Assembly (NCBI GenBank): GCA_964276095.1
Contig: CAXYDR010000001.1
Location: 496,001 to 560,000 of the forward strand
Direction: 5' to 3'
From: GCA-2733415 sp964276095
GTDB lineage: Bacteria > Bacteroidota > Bacteroidia > Flavobacteriales > Flavobacteriaceae
DNA length: 64,000 nucleotides
Part shown: positions 41,433 through 49,801 of the stretch, in pieces
Position numbering within the stretch: the first letter of the stretch is position 1
Layout of the letters: each line of letters opens with the position of its first letter
The notes under the pieces: model-generated
What the model was told of the DNA's origin: nothing
Databases searched by the model: none
Seen by the model: only the letters and a program-made list of their open reading frames with translations
Position numbers and translations under genes: made by a program

Positions 41433-42137
41433 TTAATCTCTTGATAAAAATATTTGAATTACATACCAGAACAATAACATTAAAGAAGCAAATAAACCAA
41501 TTGCAGCTGGTATGTATTGCTCGTTTGTGTATTTGTTTACTAAGTTAGATGTTTGGTATAAAATAGATCCTGCTGCTAAAACACACATTCCTACAGAAAA
41601 CCATAACCCCATATCAAAACCGAATAATGCTCCTGCGATGATTAATCCAAGTGCAATAAAGAAACCAACTGTAAGTGCAGATTTTAAAAAAGAGAAGTCT
41701 TTTTTAGTCACAAATACTACGGCAGTTAATCCGCTAAATAAAGATAAAGTAACAATGGCTGCTTGATTTAGTAATTCCATTCCTCCCGAATACATCATTG
41801 CAATATAAATGATAGGAATAAAAATGATTGCTTCTGCAATAACATATAACCCATAAGCCATATACTGTTTGTTTTTGTCGGAAGTTTTCATAGCTGTACT
41901 TTCAGCATAGTTAGTCATAAACATAAAGCCTCCTAACATAATCAACCAACGCCATCCTTGGGTCATTGATAGCATAAAATCTACTAAAACCTCTGATTGT
42001 AATAAGAAATATTCAGCAATAAAAAATGCTAACACTCCTCCAGCAACATGACTGTAGGTTTTTTTATAAAAGGCAACTTTTGCTTCATCTGATAATGATG
42101 CTACCGGTACTAATTGTGGGTGTTGTATGTTTTCCAT
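41433..42137 (-). CDS. Bax inhibitor-1/YccA family membrane protein
   Basis: 234 aa with seven hydrophobic segments. The family's motifs include SHVAGGVLAFFIAEYFL near residue 30 and LITMLGG-like WLIMLGGFMFMTNYAE. BI-1/YccA proteins are multi-pass inner-membrane proteins linked to Ca2+ leak and to FtsH control in bacteria (YccA in E. coli). Single gene with its own terminator. The substrate or interaction partner here is unknown. Confidence 0.85.
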   Translation of the reverse strand: MENIQHPQLVPVASLSDEAKVAFYKKTYSHVAGGVLAFFIAEYFLLQSEVLVDFMLSMTQGWRWLIMLGGFMFMTNYAESTAMKTSDKNKQYMAYGLYVIAEAIIFIPIIYIAMMYSGGMELLNQAAIVTLSLFSGLTAVVFVTKKDFSFLKSALTVGFFIALGLIIAGALFGFDMGLWFSVGMCVLAAGSILYQTSNLVNKYTNEQYIPAAIGLFASLMLLFWYVIQIFLSRD

Positions 42138-42233
42138 TATTTATTTTTAAGTTAGAAGGTAAAGATACCTTTTTTTTTATTTTGGGGTGTTAAATGTTTG
42201 CTAATAGGGTATGCAACTATAAGTAGTTTGTTA

Positions 42234-43151
42234 TTAAACCAATATTGATTTACCATTTACTGTTTTGCTTCCATCAGAAGAAAAGTAGAAGTCTATTTGT
42301 CCCATATAAACACCGCTTTTTCCGCATTGGTTTATTAAAACATTTTCTCCAGCACTATTCTTTTCAATTGTTGGTTTTGGTAAAAGGGTATGTGTATGTC
42401 CTCCAATTATTAAATCGATATCCTTCGTGTTTCTTGCTAGTTGTAAATCGCATACTTTTTCAGGATTATTTTTGTAATTATAACCAATATGTGACAAGCA
42501 AATAACTAAATCGCATTGTTCTTTTTCTTTCAAATCACGAACAGTATCTTGAGCTATTTCTATAGGGTTTAAATACTTCGTTTCTTTATATAAACGTTTG
42601 CTTACTAATCCGTCAAGTTCAACTCCTAAACCAAACACACCTATTTTTATACCGTCTTTTATAAAAGTTTTATAAGGTTTTACTAATCCATCCAAAACTG
42701 TATTACTAAAATCATAATTAGCAGAAACAAAGTCAAAGTTAGCGTTTGGTAACTGTGAAAGAAAGCCGTTAATTCCATTATCGAAATCATGATTTCCCAA
42801 AGTAGCAACATCATATCTTAACATGGACATTAATTTGAATTCTAACTCACCACCAAAGTAATTGAAATATGGAGTTCCTTGAAAAATATCTCCAGCATCA
42901 AGTAATAAAGTATTTGGATTGTTACTTCGGATGTTATCTACTAAAGTTGCACGCCTTGAAAATCCACCAAGTCCAGGATATTTGTAGTGATTATTTGGTA
43001 AGGGTTCTATCTGGCTATGTACATCATTAGTATGTAATATAGTAATATGGGTATCTTTTGGTTTATTAAATGAACTTAATGAAAGTCCTCCTAATCCTAA
43101 AAAAGCAGTTCCTGCAGCTGTTTTTTGTATAAATGATCGTCTAGTTTGCAT
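42234..43151 (-). CDS. Metallophosphoesterase (5'-nucleotidase N-terminal domain), Tat signal
   Basis: 305 aa. A twin-arginine signal (TRRSFIQKTAAGTAFLGLGG) at the start points to folded export. Calcineurin-like metal site motifs follow: TILHTNDVHSQIEP (H, D), LLDAGDIFQG (D), TLGNHDFDNG (N, H), ICLSHIGY (H) and DLIIGGHTHT (GHxH). This is the catalytic half of a 5'-nucleotidase/UshA-type enzyme. The C-terminal substrate-binding half is encoded separately by the upstream gene, which overlaps by 11 nt. The pair likely hydrolyses nucleotides to nucleosides in the periplasm. Confidence 0.88.
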   Translation of the reverse strand: MQTRRSFIQKTAAGTAFLGLGGLSLSSFNKPKDTHITILHTNDVHSQIEPLPNNHYKYPGLGGFSRRATLVDNIRSNNPNTLLLDAGDIFQGTPYFNYFGGELEFKLMSMLRYDVATLGNHDFDNGINGFLSQLPNANFDFVSANYDFSNTVLDGLVKPYKTFIKDGIKIGVFGLGVELDGLVSKRLYKETKYLNPIEIAQDTVRDLKEKEQCDLVICLSHIGYNYKNNPEKVCDLQLARNTKDIDLIIGGHTHTLLPKPTIEKNSAGENVLINQCGKSGVYMGQIDFYFSSDGSKTVNGKSILV

Positions 43152-43896
43152 AAGTAAAGCGGTTATCTAGGTTAGGGATTATACTGTCTGTTTTCTTAAA
43201 ATAATCAATTAATGCATTTCTAATTTTATAATCTGTTTTATGTAATGAAACAGGATTTTTAAAGAAATTCATTTTATCACCACCTTCTTGTAAATAATCA
43301 GAAGTTAATACTAAGTAGTTTTTTGTGTTATCAAAAGCGATGTTATTTATGGTTACATCTTGAAAAGTTTCCTTATTCAACTTCAATCTTAATTTTGAAA
43401 TTGGATGAGCTTTTTTATTTACAAATAAATACTGAAGTAGTTCTGTTACTTTTTTACCAGATAATTCTACAACTACTAATTCATTTTCAAAAGGCATTAC
43501 TTCAAAAGCATTTCTTGCCGTGATATTTCCTTTTGGTATAGGGGCTCTAATGCCTCCGTAATTAAATAATACAAAGTCAATTGATTTATTTGTTTGTTTT
43601 TCAAAAACAGGATTTCCTTGTTCAAAGCAAATATCAGCCATTAAATTACCAAGACTACTCTCTAGTTTTCCATCAATTCTAGTTAAGTCTATAGGAGTAG
43701 TGCATAAACTTTCATCTAATTGTTCGTTTAGATGCTTTTTATAAGGAGCAATAAAATCAGATATCTTTTTATTGTTGATAGTTGTACTATCAGTGATTAA
43801 TTGTTTTCCTTCAACTTTATATAATGTTTTTTTACTTTTCTTGCATGCAACTGTGAAAAGCAAGGTTATAAGTATAACAAAATGTTGTGTTTTCAT
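43141..43896 (-). CDS. 5'-nucleotidase C-terminal domain lipoprotein
   Basis: 251 aa. Lipoprotein signal with VACKK lipobox near residue 18. The domain shows SSLGNLMADIC, VLFNYGGIRAPIPKGNITARNAFEVMPFEN split across the region, and DYLQEGGDKMNFF. These are the substrate-binding motifs of UshA-type nucleotidases. It precedes and overlaps the catalytic-domain gene, so the two halves are made together but in the reverse of the usual domain order. Known as a split arrangement in flavobacteria (from memory). Confidence 0.85.
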   Translation of the reverse strand: MKTQHFVILITLLFTVACKKSKKTLYKVEGKQLITDSTTINNKKISDFIAPYKKHLNEQLDESLCTTPIDLTRIDGKLESSLGNLMADICFEQGNPVFEKQTNKSIDFVLFNYGGIRAPIPKGNITARNAFEVMPFENELVVVELSGKKVTELLQYLFVNKKAHPISKLRLKLNKETFQDVTINNIAFDNTKNYLVLTSDYLQEGGDKMNFFKNPVSLHKTDYKIRNALIDYFKKTDSIIPNLDNRFTYAN

Positions 43897-43918
43897 GCTT
43901 TTAATATTTGAATATAAC

Positions 43919-43949
43919 TTGTATAATGGGTTTTAGGAGTGTATTTTTG
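43919..43949 (+). promoter_or_regulatory. Bacteroidetes promoter (TTG-N20-TATTTTTG)
   Basis: TTG at 43919-43921 and TATTTTTG at 43942-43949 fit the -33 and -7 consensus with 20-nt spacing. It lies inside the first codons of the longest frame from 43939, so the true start is ATG 43969. Confidence 0.72.
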
Positions 43950-43968
43950 CACTACAAATGTAAAGCTA

Positions 43969-44484
43969 ATGTTTTTTAAAGGAATCAAAAGAAAATCTGC
44001 CCAAAAGTACATTGCAAATAGCTTAAAAACTAGTGCGACTCCTGCTAATGGAAAGATTTTTAGTTTGGCTATTTTGGTAGATGCATCAAAATATGATGAG
44101 TTTCCTTTCTTGAATGAAATAAGCACTGTTTTTGGAATAAAACCAGAATCTATTTCAGTTTTATATTATCATCAGGATAAAAAAATTGCCAAGCAATTTC
44201 CAGAATCAATGTTTACTGATGCTGATTTAGGTTTTAAAGGATCAATTAAAAACAAATCAGCTTCTGATTTTATCAATACGTCTTATGATGGTTTATTGAG
44301 TTTTTGGAAGGAAGATAAATTATTACTTAGCTTAGTTGCGGTACAATCTAAAGCGAAATTTAAGATTGGTTTTTCTGGAGCTAATGATGCTATAAATGAT
44401 TTATCAATAACTACTGAGTTAGATGATATTAAAACATTTACATTTGAATTAAAAAAGTATTTATCCATTTTAAATAAAATATAA
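43969..44484 (+). CDS. DUF6913-like protein upstream of dapA
   Basis: 171 aa from ATG 43969 (MFFKGIKRKSAQKYIANSL). The longer frame from 43939 overlaps the promoter and is rejected. It is a small soluble alpha/beta protein with LAILVDASKYDEF and a C-terminal SGANDAINDLSI, which fits the DUF6913 family found beside dapA in flavobacteria (from memory). No catalytic motif. Its stop overlaps the dapA start (TAATG), so expression is coupled, but a metabolic role in lysine synthesis is only suggested by position. Confidence 0.7.
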   Translation: MFFKGIKRKSAQKYIANSLKTSATPANGKIFSLAILVDASKYDEFPFLNEISTVFGIKPESISVLYYHQDKKIAKQFPESMFTDADLGFKGSIKNKSASDFINTSYDGLLSFWKEDKLLLSLVAVQSKAKFKIGFSGANDAINDLSITTELDDIKTFTFELKKYLSILNKI

Positions 44485-45359
44485 TGAACCAGTTTGTAGG
44501 AACCGGAGTTGCTTTAGTGACACCATTTAGGAAAGATAAAAGTGTAGATTTTGAAGCTTTAGAACGTATTGTAAATTACAATATTGAAGGAGGAGTGGAA
44601 TATTTGGTTGTTTTAGGAACTACCGGGGAAAGTGTTGTATTAACTAGCGATGAAAAATCTCAAGTAATTACTTGTATAACGAAAGTTAACAATAAGCGTT
44701 TACCAATGGTATTGGGTGTTGGTGGAAATAATACTGCTGATGTTGTTGCTCAGTTAAAAACTTCTGATTTATCAAATTTTGATGCAATTTTATCAGTTTC
44801 ACCTTATTATAATAAACCAAGTCAAGAAGGAATCTATCAACATTTTAAAGCAGTAGCCGAAGCATCACCTAAACCGGTGATTTTGTATAATGTCCCTGGT
44901 AGAACAGCTTCGAATATGTTGCCAGAAACTATTGTAAGGTTAGCAAATGATTTTGAAAATGTTATAGCTGTAAAAGAAGCAGCAGGAGATTTGGTACAAG
45001 CCATGAAAATTATTCAAACGGCACCGAAAGATTTCTTAGTGATTTCTGGAGATGACATGATTGCTTTACCAATGACTTTAGCTGGAGGTTCAGGAGTTAT
45101 TTCAGTAATAGGAGAAGGTTTGCCAAAAGAATTTTCTGAAATGATTCGTTTAGGGGTAGAAGGAAAAGTAAAGGAAGCTTATGCTTTACATTATAAAGTA
45201 GCTGACTCTATTGATTATATTTTTGAAGAAGGAAATCCTGTAGGTATTAAAGCGCTATTTCACAAATTAGGTTTATGTGAGCTAGATGTTCGTTTACCTT
45301 TGATAGAGGCTAGTGAAGGATTACAAAATAAGATTAATAATTTTATGGATAAATTATAA
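44484..45359 (+). CDS. dapA: 4-hydroxy-tetrahydrodipicolinate synthase
   Basis: 291 aa, standard DapA length. FVGTGVALVTPF starts the barrel, LGTTGESVVL is the substrate loop, the tyrosine is in VILYNVPGRTA and the Schiff-base lysine in VIAVKEAAGD. It condenses pyruvate with aspartate semialdehyde in lysine and meso-diaminopimelate synthesis in the cytosol. The presence of this canonical copy supports a separate role for the DapA-family enzyme at 8889. Translationally coupled to the preceding gene and followed by a terminator. Confidence 0.93.
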   Translation: MNQFVGTGVALVTPFRKDKSVDFEALERIVNYNIEGGVEYLVVLGTTGESVVLTSDEKSQVITCITKVNNKRLPMVLGVGGNNTADVVAQLKTSDLSNFDAILSVSPYYNKPSQEGIYQHFKAVAEASPKPVILYNVPGRTASNMLPETIVRLANDFENVIAVKEAAGDLVQAMKIIQTAPKDFLVISGDDMIALPMTLAGGSGVISVIGEGLPKEFSEMIRLGVEGKVKEAYALHYKVADSIDYIFEEGNPVGIKALFHKLGLCELDVRLPLIEASEGLQNKINNFMDKL

Positions 45360-45376
45360 TCTGAGTATAATTAAAT

Positions 45377-45420
45377 AAAAATAATAAAAGCCGTCTGTAA
45401 AGATGGCTTTTATTATTTTT
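45377..45420 (+). terminator. Rho-independent terminator after dapA
   Basis: AATAATAAAAGCCGTCT-GTAA-AGATGGCTTTTATTATTTTT: long stem with one G-T pair, T tail. Confidence 0.88.
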
Positions 45421-45440
45421 GAGTAAAACTAAACTACGAT

Positions 45441-46355
45441 ATGTCGAAAATTAAAGACCCTGGATTTGGATATAAAACAGCCGCTTCAGCAAAAAGGATG
45501 GTAAATGCTGATGGTAGTTTTAATTTGATTCATTTAAATAAAAAATTCTCAGTATCAGAGATTTATTCAAGACTCATAAATATGTCTTGGACTAAATTTA
45601 TAAGTCTAATTTTTTTATGGTATGTAATTCTAAATCTATTTTTTGCGAGTATTTATTATGGAATAGGGATTGAGAATTTAACTATCGTTAAAGTTAGCCC
45701 ATTTCAAGATTTTTTAAACGCATATTTCTTTAGTGCACAAACTTTAACAACTTTGGGGTATGGATTAATATCACCTCAAGGAAATGCTGCTGCTCTTATA
45801 TCTTCACTAGAAGCTCTTTTAGGTTTAATCGGTTTTGCTTTTATGACAGGATTATTATATGGTAGATTCTCTAAACCTAAAGCAGCTATAAGGTTTAGTG
45901 AGGTTATGGTACTAAGGCCTTTTAAAGAGAAACGCGCTATTATGTTTAGGTTGATGAATAAACGTACAAATGTTATGATAGAGCCTGAAATAACCGTTAC
46001 GTTGGCAATTAACGAGTTGGATGAAAAAGGAGATTTATCAAGAAAGTTTTTTAAGCTCGATTTGGAGCGTGATAAGATAATGTATTTACCAACTACTTGG
46101 ACAATTGTACATACAATAGATGAAGATAGTCCGTTAAAAGATTACACTGATAAACAGATACTGAATTTAAATGCAGAGTTGTTGATTTTGATTGAATATC
46201 ATGAAGATGCTTTTGCGCAAAATGTATATCAAATGCATTCTTATAGTTTTGATGATTTAAAAGGGAGTAGTAAATTTGTTCCTGCATATTATTTTGATGA
46301 AGACGGGCAAGCAATTTTAGATCATGGAAAGCTAAGTGAAACTGAAGCAGTATAG
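45441..46355 (+). CDS. Inward-rectifier potassium channel (KirBac type)
   Basis: 304 aa. Two transmembrane helices (about 50-75 and 118-142) flank a pore loop with the selectivity filter T104-L-G-Y-G108 in LTTLGYG. A Kir-type cytoplasmic immunoglobulin-like domain follows (about 150-300, IRFSEVMVLRPFKEKRAIMF, WTIVHTIDEDSPLKDYT). It conducts K+ across the inner membrane; gating ligands in bacterial homologues include lipids and pH. Single gene; why it lies between dapA and bamD is unknown. The filter has GYG, so it should be K+ selective. Confidence 0.9.
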   Translation: MSKIKDPGFGYKTAASAKRMVNADGSFNLIHLNKKFSVSEIYSRLINMSWTKFISLIFLWYVILNLFFASIYYGIGIENLTIVKVSPFQDFLNAYFFSAQTLTTLGYGLISPQGNAAALISSLEALLGLIGFAFMTGLLYGRFSKPKAAIRFSEVMVLRPFKEKRAIMFRLMNKRTNVMIEPEITVTLAINELDEKGDLSRKFFKLDLERDKIMYLPTTWTIVHTIDEDSPLKDYTDKQILNLNAELLILIEYHEDAFAQNVYQMHSYSFDDLKGSSKFVPAYYFDEDGQAILDHGKLSETEAV

Positions 46356-46447
46356 ATATTTATGGATTAAAATAATTTCTAAAAAAGTTAAATTTAAGCA
46401 AATAAACTTCTCAATATAAAAATGTAGGCTATCTTCGTAAAAGAAAT

Positions 46448-46481
46448 TGTTTTTAGTTCGATTAAAATTGATTAATTTTGC
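46448..46481 (+). promoter_or_regulatory. Bacteroidetes promoter for the bamD cluster
   Basis: TAATTTTG (46474-46481) fits TAnnTTTG, with TTG at 46448-46450, 23 nt upstream. It lies 18 nt before the bamD ATG. Confidence 0.6.
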
Positions 46482-46499
46482 AAAATCTTTTGATTATTT

Positions 46500-47318
46500 A
46501 TGAAGCACTTAGTATACATTATTACCATTGCAATAGGATTAAGTTCTTGTTCAGAATACCAACGAGTATTTAGAAAAGACGATATAGCACCAAAATTTGC
46601 TTTGGGTGAAAAACTATACAATGAAGGTAAAATTAAAAAAGCTCAAAACTTATTTGCTCAAATAGTACCAAACTATAGAGGGAAACCAGGTGCTGAGAAG
46701 TTAATGTATATGTATGGTAACACATTCTATTTACAAGAATATTGGGCGACATCAGTATATCAATTAGAACGTTTTACTAAAGCATATCCACGTAGTGAAA
46801 AACTAGAGGAAATGGCTTTTAAAGCAGCGAAAAGTAGCTACTATCTTTCTCCAAGATCAAGTTTAGACCAAGAGGATACTAATAAAGCGATTTTAAAACT
46901 GCAAAATTTCATAAACACTTACCCTAAGTCAGAATACTTAAAAGAGGCAAGTGATTTAGCTTTAGAAATGAATGACAAATTAGAAGAGAAAGCATATAAT
47001 ATAGCTAAAGGATACCATCATAGAATAAGTAGTGGTACTCAATATAGAGATGATTATAAAGCTGCAATAACTATTTTTGATAATTTTTTAAATGATTATC
47101 CAGGAACTAAGTATAAAGAAAAAGCATTATATTATAAATATGATGCAGCTTACTTATTAGCAAGAAATAGTACTGAAAGAAAAAAGAAAGAACGTTTAGA
47201 AACTGCGATTACTTATTATAATAAATGGAAAAGAGCGGCTACTGAATCAGAATTATCTGAAGCTGCTGAAGAAAGTTTTGCAGACATAAACAAACAATTA
47301 GAACAATTCAATAAATAA
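46500..47318 (+). CDS. bamD: Outer membrane assembly lipoprotein BamD
   Basis: 272 aa. Lipoprotein signal with the cysteine in GLSSCSEYQRV at residue 17. The rest is TPR repeats (LFAQIVPNYRGKPGAEKLMY, TSVYQLERFTKAYPRSEKLE, LQNFINTYPKSEYLKEAS) typical of BamD/YfiO. It helps BamA insert beta-barrel proteins in the outer membrane. First gene of a five-gene plus-strand run with rpoZ, coaBC, DUF4835 and recN, an arrangement conserved in flavobacteria (from memory). Confidence 0.9.
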   Translation: MKHLVYIITIAIGLSSCSEYQRVFRKDDIAPKFALGEKLYNEGKIKKAQNLFAQIVPNYRGKPGAEKLMYMYGNTFYLQEYWATSVYQLERFTKAYPRSEKLEEMAFKAAKSSYYLSPRSSLDQEDTNKAILKLQNFINTYPKSEYLKEASDLALEMNDKLEEKAYNIAKGYHHRISSGTQYRDDYKAAITIFDNFLNDYPGTKYKEKALYYKYDAAYLLARNSTERKKKERLETAITYYNKWKRAATESELSEAAEESFADINKQLEQFNK

Positions 47319-47323
47319 TCATT

Positions 47324-47650
47324 ATGGATATTAAAAATACAGATGCTCCCGTAACTACTATTACTTACGATAAAAATAAAATAGATGAGCAAACAGGTAA
47401 TATTTATGAAGCAATTTCTGCAATAGCAAAAAGAGCAACACAAATTAATACTGAAATGAAAGATGAATTGGTAGAAAAACTTGAAGAGTTTGCTACATTT
47501 AATGATAGTTTAGAAGAAGTATTTGAAAACAAAGAACAAATTGAAGTTTCTAAGTTTTACGAAAAATTGCCTAAACCTCATGCTATTGCTGTTGAAGAGT
47601 GGTTAGCAGAGAAAGTTTATCATAGAGATACTACAAAAACAGAAGGATAA
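47324..47650 (+). CDS. rpoZ: RNA polymerase omega subunit
   Basis: 108 aa. The segment NIYEAISAIAKRATQINTEM is the conserved omega/Rpb6 motif, and the C-terminal part (VEEWLAEKVYHRD) matches the flavobacterial form. It helps fold and stabilise the beta' subunit. It starts 5 nt after bamD and ends 3 nt before coaBC. Assigned by motif and position. Confidence 0.85.
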   Translation: MDIKNTDAPVTTITYDKNKIDEQTGNIYEAISAIAKRATQINTEMKDELVEKLEEFATFNDSLEEVFENKEQIEVSKFYEKLPKPHAIAVEEWLAEKVYHRDTTKTEG

Positions 47651-47653
47651 TAT

Positions 47654-48859
47654 ATGTCAATTTTAAGCGGTAAAAATATATTACTCGGTATTACTGGAGG
47701 TATTGCCGCTTACAAAACTACATATTTAGTTAGACATTTTATAAAAGCAGGTGCACATGTTAAAGTTATCATGACACCTGCTTCTATTGATTTTGTTACC
47801 CCACTTACTTTATCAACCCTATCAAAAAATCCTGTATTATCTTCATTTACTAATGAAGATAATGACAATGATTTATGGAATAATCACGTAGATTTAGGAT
47901 TATGGGCTGATTTATTTGTTGTAGCACCCGCTACGGCAAACACCATGTCAAAAATGGCAACTGGTAATTCAGATAATTTTTTATTAGCAACTTACTTATC
48001 AGCAAAATGTCCAGTATATTTTGCTCCAGCAATGGATTTGGATATGTACAAACATCCATCTACAGAAGCATCTTTTAAAGCACTAAAATCATTCGGGAAT
48101 ATCATAATTCCAGCTGGTTCTGGTGAATTAGCTAGTGGTTTAGTAGGTGAAGGCCGTATGGCCGAACCTGAAGATATTGTAAAGTTTATAGAAGCTGATA
48201 TTTTAAGTAAATTACCATTACGAAATAAAAAAGTATTAATTACCGCTGGTCCTACCTATGAAGCAATAGATCCTGTACGTTTTATAGGAAATCATTCTTC
48301 TGGTAAAATGGGGTTTGAAATAGCTAACGCTGCCGCAAATTTAGGGGCTGAGGTAATTCTAATTACTGGACCAACGAAAGAATCTATTTCAAATTCACTA
48401 ATTAAAGTCATAGCTATTACTTCTGCTGAAGACATGTACAAAGCTGCTCATGACTATTATAAAACAGTTGATGTGGCTATTTGTGCAGCAGCAGTTGCGG
48501 ATTATAAACCAAAAAATGTAGCTACTCAGAAAATAAAGAAGAAGGAAACTACGTTTACAATTGAGTTAGAGAAAACTAAAGATATATTAGCTTCATTAGG
48601 AGCTATTAAAAAAGAACAGTTTTTAATTGGTTTTGCATTAGAAACAAATAATGAAATTGAAAATGCAAAAGGAAAGCTAAAAAGGAAAAATTTAGATTTT
48701 ATTGTATTAAATTCGTTACAAGATAAAGGTGCTGGATTTGGGAAACCAACCAATAAGATTACTATTATTGATAAAGATGATACATTAACTTCTTTTGAGT
48801 TAAAATCAAAAAAGGAAGTGGCTAATGATATAGTTAGTTATCTTTTAAATAAAATATAA
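47654..48859 (+). CDS. coaBC: Phosphopantothenoylcysteine decarboxylase / phosphopantothenate-cysteine ligase
   Basis: 401 aa. CoaC flavoprotein domain (about 1-180): ILLGITGGIAAYKT at the FMN site, and the PAMDLDMYKHP motif with the active-site region. CoaB ligase domain (about 185-400): VLITAGPTYEAIDPVRFIGN and AAVADYKPKN, and KTKDILASLG. It carries out two consecutive steps of coenzyme A synthesis from 4'-phosphopantothenate. Full length and intact. Third gene of the bamD run, 6 nt before the next gene. Confidence 0.94.
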   Translation: MSILSGKNILLGITGGIAAYKTTYLVRHFIKAGAHVKVIMTPASIDFVTPLTLSTLSKNPVLSSFTNEDNDNDLWNNHVDLGLWADLFVVAPATANTMSKMATGNSDNFLLATYLSAKCPVYFAPAMDLDMYKHPSTEASFKALKSFGNIIIPAGSGELASGLVGEGRMAEPEDIVKFIEADILSKLPLRNKKVLITAGPTYEAIDPVRFIGNHSSGKMGFEIANAAANLGAEVILITGPTKESISNSLIKVIAITSAEDMYKAAHDYYKTVDVAICAAAVADYKPKNVATQKIKKKETTFTIELEKTKDILASLGAIKKEQFLIGFALETNNEIENAKGKLKRKNLDFIVLNSLQDKGAGFGKPTNKITIIDKDDTLTSFELKSKKEVANDIVSYLLNKI

Positions 48860-48865
48860 AATCAT

Positions 48866-49756
48866 ATGCGTAAGTTAATATTCGTTTTTTGTTTATTGTT
48901 AAGTAGTTCCTTTGTAAATTCTCAGGAGTTAAATTGTACTTTGGTTATTAATGCAGAACAAACGGGTAGACAAAACCAACAAATATTTAAAACTTTAGAG
49001 CGTTCATTAAACGATTTTATTAATAAAACTGCATGGACAAATAAAATCATCTCTCCACAAGAACGTATAAATTGCGGTATGGTAATTACCGTAACGGAAT
49101 TTAGCGTAGATGCTTTTAAGGCTAGTATACAAGTGCAGTCTTCTAGACCAGTCTATAACTCCACATACAGTACGCCTATATTTAATTTTAATGACAAGGA
49201 TTTTAATTTCAATTATGTTGAATTTCAGAATTTAACATTAAATCCTAATCAGTTTAATTCTAATTTGGTTTCTGTTATATCATATTATGCTTACGTAATA
49301 TTAGGTATGGATGCTGATACTTTTTCTAAAAAAGGAGGGACAGAGTATTATGCTAAAGCAAAAAACATATTAAGTGTTGCACAGTCAAGTGGATATAAAG
49401 GATGGGCTCCGGTAGATGGAGATCAAACAAGATATCAATTGATGGATCAATTATTGTCACCCTCATACGTAGAATATAGAAACGTGTTATATGCGTATCA
49501 TAGAACTGCTTTGGATGAGATGAATGCCAATCAAAAAAAAGCAAAAGAACGTATTATTTTAGCATTAAATCAATTTAAAAAAATGAATGCACGTCGTGCA
49601 AATTCATTCTTACAACGTACTTTTTTTGATGCTAAAGCTGATGAAATTGAACAAATATTTAGTGGTGGACAAAGTGTAAAAATCACTGATTTGGTTGATT
49701 TACTCAATAGAGTTTCACCAAATAACTCTTCTAAATGGAGTAATATTAAGTTCTAG
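48866..49756 (+). CDS. DUF4835 secreted protein (PorD-like)
   Basis: 296 aa. Signal peptide 1-19 (LIFVFCLLLSSSFVNSQ). The mature start ELNCTLVINAEQTGRQNQQI and the segments ISYYAYVILGMDADTFS and MNARRANSFLQRTFFDAKAD match the DUF4835 family, also called PorD-like and linked to type IX secretion (name from memory). No enzymatic motif is seen. Two candidate T9SS substrates in the window make a secretion role plausible. It lies between coaBC and recN in the conserved flavobacterial order. Confidence 0.82.
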   Translation: MRKLIFVFCLLLSSSFVNSQELNCTLVINAEQTGRQNQQIFKTLERSLNDFINKTAWTNKIISPQERINCGMVITVTEFSVDAFKASIQVQSSRPVYNSTYSTPIFNFNDKDFNFNYVEFQNLTLNPNQFNSNLVSVISYYAYVILGMDADTFSKKGGTEYYAKAKNILSVAQSSGYKGWAPVDGDQTRYQLMDQLLSPSYVEYRNVLYAYHRTALDEMNANQKKAKERIILALNQFKKMNARRANSFLQRTFFDAKADEIEQIFSGGQSVKITDLVDLLNRVSPNNSSKWSNIKF

Positions 49757-49801
49757 TTTAAAAGTCGTTTAGCTTTATTTTTCATACTTAAAAATCAATC
49801 A

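Noticed and set aside
43893..44126. Minus-strand frame overlapping the promoter before dapA
   Set aside because: It runs through the promoter at 43919-43949 and the start of the DUF6913-like gene, and has no signature.
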